In this document: positions 6,313-8,609 of the stretch, in pieces
How the letters are laid out: each line of letters begins with the position of its first letter
How positions within the stretch are numbered: the first letter of the stretch is position 1
Assembly: GCA_937976325.1 (NCBI GenBank)
Contig: CALJSD010000077.1
Coordinates: forward strand, 1-8,609
Reading direction: 5' to 3'
Origin: an uncultured Carnobacterium sp.
GTDB taxonomy: Bacteria; Bacillota; Bacilli; Lactobacillales; Aerococcaceae
DNA: 8,609 nucleotides
The notes under the pieces: generated by a model
Told to the model about the DNA's origin: nothing
What the model saw: the letters and a program-made list of their open reading frames with translations, nothing else
Database searches by the model: none
Position numbers and translations under genes: made by a program

Positions 6313-7537
6313 GTTCTTCATCCCTTAACTCACTTGTTGATAAACGTAAGAATTTCATGAGGTTCATAATATTATGTGAATGTTCTTGATTCCATTGATA
6401 GCCGTTAATCGCAGCATTGTAGAAATCGACAATTCTTTCACCAAATGTTTCAGAAGAAATTTCTGATAACAATTGGTCTTGGAGTGCTGATACTTCTGCT
6501 TCATTGCCTAATTGGTTTTCAATATACCCTAAAACACAATCCGCTATATCTGCATCTGTTTCAAATAACATTCCTAAAGCGTCTGCAGTAATCAGGCTAC
6601 TTAAGTAATCGTTCTTCTTAGCGATGACTGGAACGCGATTAACAAGTGCCTCTAGGTAAGTTAACCCTTGGCTTTCAGATTCAGATGCGTTCACGTAAAG
6701 GTCCGCCATTTGATAATACTTATAAACCATTTCGTTTTTGATTTCGCCCACAAATTGAACAAAATCGTTCATGCCAAGTTCTGCCACTTGCGCTTCAAGT
6801 TTCCCTCTTTCAGGCCCGCCACCAGCAATACATAAGCGTACATTTGGCTTACTTGCTACGATAGCTGGTAATGCAGCAATCACTGCAGCGATATTTTTTT
6901 CTTGAGATAAACGGCTAAGTGATAATAACACCACTTCATCGTCTGAATAGCCAAGCTCACTTCTTAAAGCATTGGCTACTTCTGGTTCTTGAGGAGGTAC
7001 AACGACTCCCGTTGGAATCACTCGAACTTCCTGAAGCACTCCATATTCAATCAGCTTATCTTTTGTCATTTGACTTGGAGCAACCACTCCACTTGTTTGG
7101 TTACAAAACGCTTTAGAGATATACGCCACGTGACTTGGACGTAGCACTTTTCCTTTTGCAATATAGTGTAAATATTTCTCATACATAGTATGGTACGTAT
7201 GAATCGTTGGAATCTTCAACATCGCAGCAATTAATTTACCTGCCAGCCCAAGACTAAACTCTGTCTGCGTATGAATAATATCCAGCTCGTTTTCTTTTGC
7301 AATTCGGTAAGCTTTTCCTAGCCCTTGAATCGCCACACGACGATCCTTGAACGCGAAGAACGGAATACTACCTAATCGAATAATATTCTCTTCTGGTTCC
7401 GTCACCTTTGGATCTGTTGTCGTAAAGATGATTACCTTATGCCCTTGTCTTTCTAAATCCTCTTTTAATACACGTATTGAAGTCGCAACTCCACTCACTT
7501 GTGGAAAGTACGTATCTGTAAATATACCGATTCGCAT
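6302..7537 (-). CDS. GT4 glycosyltransferase, probable diacylglycerol alpha-glucosyltransferase
   Basis: This is a GT-B fold, GT4-family retaining glycosyltransferase of 411 residues. The start MRIGIFTDTYFPQVSGVATSIR contains the glycine-rich acceptor loop (VSGV at 14-17). HTQTEFSLGLAG (89-100) and IHTYHTMYEKYLHYIAKG (112-129) follow, then the donor half with LSLSRLSQEKN (205-215; R209 and K214 fit the phosphate-binding pair) and the E(x7)E motif E288/E296 in ESQGLTYLE. The pattern, including FFAFKDRR at 60-67, is that of streptococcal and enterococcal monoglucosyldiacylglycerol synthases (BgsB-type), which make the membrane glycolipid that anchors lipoteichoic acid. It should act at the inner membrane face with UDP-glucose. 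Other GT4 acceptors cannot be excluded. It has an ideal AAGGAGGT site and a strong promoter. The BgsA-type second glycosyltransferase expected next door is not in the window. Confidence 0.87.
   Translation of the reverse strand: MRIGIFTDTYFPQVSGVATSIRVLKEDLERQGHKVIIFTTTDPKVTEPEENIIRLGSIPFFAFKDRRVAIQGLGKAYRIAKENELDIIHTQTEFSLGLAGKLIAAMLKIPTIHTYHTMYEKYLHYIAKGKVLRPSHVAYISKAFCNQTSGVVAPSQMTKDKLIEYGVLQEVRVIPTGVVVPPQEPEVANALRSELGYSDDEVVLLSLSRLSQEKNIAAVIAALPAIVASKPNVRLCIAGGGPERGKLEAQVAELGMNDFVQFVGEIKNEMVYKYYQMADLYVNASESESQGLTYLEALVNRVPVIAKKNDYLSSLITADALGMLFETDADIADCVLGYIENQLGNEAEVSALQDQLLSEISSETFGERIVDFYNAAINGYQWNQEHSHNIMNLMKFLRLSTSELRDEEHEN
6322..6326 (-). promoter_or_regulatory. Ribosome binding site that decides the dehydrogenase start
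   Basis: The minus strand reads AAGGG here, inside the end of the glycosyltransferase gene. It touches the ATG at 6321 with no spacer but lies nine bases from the ATG at 6312. Normal spacing therefore favours 6312 and a protein of 292 residues. Confidence 0.55.
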
Positions 7538-7588
7538 ACTTACCTCCTTAAGTTTGAAATAAACAAAATTATTTCTATTATCCCTTCC

Positions 7589-7617
7589 ATTATAAACGAT
7601 ACACGCTGTAGTGTCAC
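7589..7617 (-). promoter_or_regulatory. Sigma-A promoter for the glycosyltransferase-dehydrogenase operon
   Basis: On the minus strand a -35 GTGACA (7612-7617, five of six matches) and a perfect -10 TATAAT (7589-7594) are separated by exactly 17 bases. The glycosyltransferase start codon is 51 bases downstream of the -10 element. The spacer contains an 11-bp inverted repeat, TACAgcgTGTA on the minus strand, at 7600-7610, which could be an operator. Confidence 0.85.
7600..7610. repeat. Small inverted repeat inside the promoter spacer
   Basis: TACA-CGC-TGTA on the plus strand is a four-base-arm palindrome with a three-base centre, placed between the -35 and -10 boxes. A protein bound here would block RNA polymerase. 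It resembles the TACAnnTGTA box bound by CopY/BlaI-type repressors but has one extra central base. A repeat this short can arise by chance. Confidence 0.3.
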
Positions 7618-7628
7618 TAATAGCATAT

Positions 7629-7660
7629 AAAAAAGGAAGCTCAGTTAGTTGAACTTCCTT
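7629..7660 (-). terminator. Intrinsic terminator after the CPBP protease gene
   Basis: In the minus-strand RNA, arms at 7660-7650 and 7643-7633 (AAGGAAGUUCA and UGAGCUUCCUU) form an 11-bp stem with one U-G pair and a six-base loop, followed by a U run. The stop codon of the protease gene (7659-7661) lies at the base of the stem. It separates this gene from the glycosyltransferase promoter. Confidence 0.9.
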
Positions 7661-8219
7661 ACTTTCTAAAGATTACTACGAAATTGAACATCGAATGTAG
7701 TAAAATCGGATTCAAAACGGAACCAGATTGCATCTTTAAACCAAATAGCAGACAAGCTATACAGAAAAAATAAATAATACTTTTAACATCAAATGCAAAA
7801 TGAAAAACAATAAAAATAATTGTTCCAAGAATAAATGAAAAGACGAGATTTTCAGGATTATAAGCAATCTCTCTACAAATCACTTCCTCAACAATTGGTG
7901 TCAATAGAATAGCAGAAACCTTTGTATGTAAAGCAAATTCATTGTTCTCTTTTTTAGTCAATACTAAAAGAAAAACGATTGCTATTACTCCATATATGAT
8001 AAGAAGTGGCAAATCAAGCACTAAAGACATAGAAGTGCATATTTGAAAAATTACAAGAATCGCTAAAAAGAAAATTGTCTTAAAGATATCCCTTGCTATT
8101 TTTAAGTATTCTTCTGACTTAATCCATTTTTTCAGTAAATGATATAGCCCATAAGACAAGAGGACTACTAAAAAATAAAAAAGAATTGATATTGCTGTAT
8201 TTTGAATTGTGGATAACAT
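7659..8219 (-). CDS. CPBP (Abi-family) intramembrane metalloprotease
   Basis: CPBP proteins are glutamate/histidine metal-dependent proteases within the membrane, related to Rce1; bacterial members include bacteriocin self-immunity proteins (PlnI-like) and proteins of unknown role. All three motifs are present in the 186 residues: EExxxR (E111, E112, R116 in EEVICRE), FxxxH (F136, H140 in FIVFH) and HxxxN (H175, N179 in HSMFN). About six or seven hydrophobic segments are visible, near 8-28, 46-66, 69-88, 102-117, 125-142, 147-162 and 168-184, with a charged stretch KKWIKSEEYLK between the first two. It is shorter than many relatives but looks complete. An AGGAGG site five bases upstream supports the start. 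The gene stands alone between two terminators and is much more AT-rich than its neighbours, which suggests acquisition. The substrate is unknown. Confidence 0.9.
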   Translation of the reverse strand: MLSTIQNTAISILFYFLVVLLSYGLYHLLKKWIKSEEYLKIARDIFKTIFFLAILVIFQICTSMSLVLDLPLLIIYGVIAIVFLLVLTKKENNEFALHTKVSAILLTPIVEEVICREIAYNPENLVFSFILGTIIFIVFHFAFDVKSIIYFFCIACLLFGLKMQSGSVLNPILLHSMFNFVVIFRK

Positions 8220-8290
8220 AATATCCTCCTGTATGATTTTTAAAGTTGATTCATTTATTTTACTAAATAAGAATGCCCCATAAATTGATT

Positions 8291-8296
8291 ATTATA
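8291..8296 (-). promoter_or_regulatory. Candidate -10 element for the CPBP protease gene
   Basis: The minus strand reads TATAAT, 71 bases before the start codon. No good -35 hexamer is found at 16-18 bases (the best options match at about two positions), so this promoter would be weak or need an activator. Two inverted repeats sit at and just upstream of it. The region is AT-rich, so a chance TATAAT is possible. Confidence 0.4.
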
Positions 8297-8306
8297 GAAA
8301 TTTCTA
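8295..8306. repeat. Perfect 12-bp palindrome overlapping the candidate -10
   Basis: TAGAAATTTCTA is a perfect palindrome. It overlaps the last-read two bases of the plus-strand complement of the TATAAT element at 8291-8296. Its position fits a repressor operator, though AT-rich palindromes can occur by chance. Confidence 0.45.
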
Positions 8307-8308
8307 GT

Positions 8309-8330
8309 AACTTTTAGCATCTATAAAGTT
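8309..8330. repeat. Imperfect inverted repeat upstream of the CPBP gene
   Basis: AACTTT (8309-8314) and AAAGTT (8325-8330) pair, and TAG/CTA extends the stem to nine pairs if one T is bulged, around a CAT loop. It lies just upstream of the candidate -10 and after the tRNA terminator. It may be a second regulator site or nothing; no U run marks it as a terminator. Confidence 0.3.
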
Positions 8331-8336
8331 CAAAAC

Positions 8337-8366
8337 AAAAAAAGACAAGGCCTTAAAAACCTTGTC
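8337..8366 (-). terminator. Intrinsic terminator of the tRNA operon
   Basis: In the minus-strand RNA, GACAAGG (8366-8360) pairs with CCUUGUC (8350-8344), a 7-bp stem extendable by a U-G pair, followed directly by seven U residues. It lies ten bases after the end of tRNA-Leu and ends the tRNA transcript before the CPBP gene. Confidence 0.92.
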
Positions 8367-8376
8367 GTTACGCGTA

Positions 8377-8460
8377 TACCGGCGGCCGGGGTCGAACCGG
8401 CACGCCCTCGCGGGCACTGGATTTTGAGTCCAGCGCGTCTGCCAATTCCGCCACGCCGGC
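8377..8460 (-). tRNA. tRNA-Leu, anticodon CAA
   Basis: This 84-base gene has the long variable arm of a class II tRNA (the stem around GCCCGCGAGGGC). The anticodon stem is CTGGA/TCCAG with loop CTCAAAA, giving anticodon CAA, which reads UUG. The acceptor arms GCCGGCG and CGCCGGT pair fully, with a G-U at position 1-72, and the discriminator is A73, as expected for leucine. The T-arm GGTTCGACCCC is standard. No CCA is encoded (TAC follows), so it must be added enzymatically. It is the last gene of the tRNA operon. Confidence 0.96.
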
Positions 8461-8466
8461 ATATAA

Positions 8467-8537
<71 letters not shown>

Positions 8538-8555
8538 ATTTCTATATAAAAAAAA

Positions 8556-8609
8556 CTGGGGTAGCTGGATTCGAACCAACGAATGACGGAGTCAAAGTCC
8601 GTTGCCTTA
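8556..8609 (-). tRNA. tRNA-Gln, anticodon UUG (partial, 5' end outside window)
   Basis: The last 54 bases of the gene are visible. The anticodon stem ACGGA/TCCGT encloses CTTTGAC, giving UUG, and the T-arm GGTTCGAATCC is standard. The 3' acceptor strand TACCCCA is followed by discriminator G73, typical of glutamine. The acceptor 5' strand and most of the D arm lie beyond base 8609. CCA is not encoded; a run of eight T residues follows directly. An 18-base spacer leads to tRNA-Cys. Confidence 0.93.

Noticed and set aside
7659..8219. CPBP gene as part of a bacteriocin or phage-defence operon
   Set aside because: No small double-glycine peptide, transporter, sensor kinase or defence gene adjoins it; it is monocistronic between two terminators, so the role stays open.
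8377..8460. tRNA-Leu as an attachment site with a duplicated 3' end near the CPBP gene
   Set aside because: I found no second copy of the tRNA-Leu 3' sequence in the window, and no integrase or phage-like gene is present.

Overview
The window reads as chromosomal DNA of a low-to-moderate GC Gram-positive bacterium, most likely order Lactobacillales (a Carnobacteriaceae- or Enterococcaceae-like relative). The clues are strong AGGAGG-type ribosome sites, a yqeG-yqeH-yhbY-nadD-yqeK cluster, a YkuJ-family protein, a YkwC-type dehydrogenase, and a diacylglycerol glucosyltransferase-like GT4 enzyme of the kind found in streptococci and enterococci. This placement rests on protein resemblance remembered from these families, not on a search. 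Every gene lies on the minus strand, so transcription runs from high to low coordinates and the text below follows that direction.

Region 1 (8609 to 8337): the end of a tRNA operon, tRNA-Gln(UUG, cut by the window edge), tRNA-Cys(GCA) and tRNA-Leu(CAA), none with an encoded CCA, closed by a clear intrinsic terminator. Region 2 (8336 to 7629): a single AT-rich gene for a small CPBP/Abi-family membrane protease, with its own regulatory-looking upstream region and its own terminator. It looks like the only accessory gene here. Region 3 (7617 to about 5416): a good sigma-A promoter drives a GT4 lipid glycosyltransferase gene that overlaps a YkwC-like hydroxyacid dehydrogenase gene.

Region 4 (5385 to 1): an extended -10 promoter precedes ykuJ. 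A strong hairpin then lies between ykuJ and hom. From hom onward, seven genes are packed with gaps of 16 bases or less, or with overlaps: hom and thrB (aspartate semialdehyde to homoserine phosphate), then yqeG, yqeH, yhbY, nadD and yqeK (HAD phosphatase, 30S-assembly GTPase, ribosome-associated RNA-binding protein, NAD synthesis, Ap4A hydrolysis). yqeK runs off the left edge. The packing suggests that homoserine/threonine synthesis and the ribosome-assembly/NAD cluster share a transcript.

Most of the window is core metabolism and housekeeping. I do not see a convincing new multi-gene system. The points most worth a second look are the shortened C-terminal regulatory region of Hom, the hom-thrB to yqeG linkage behind a hairpin with no obvious hom promoter, the AT-rich CPBP protease gene with inverted repeats at its promoter, and a palindrome inside the glycosyltransferase promoter.
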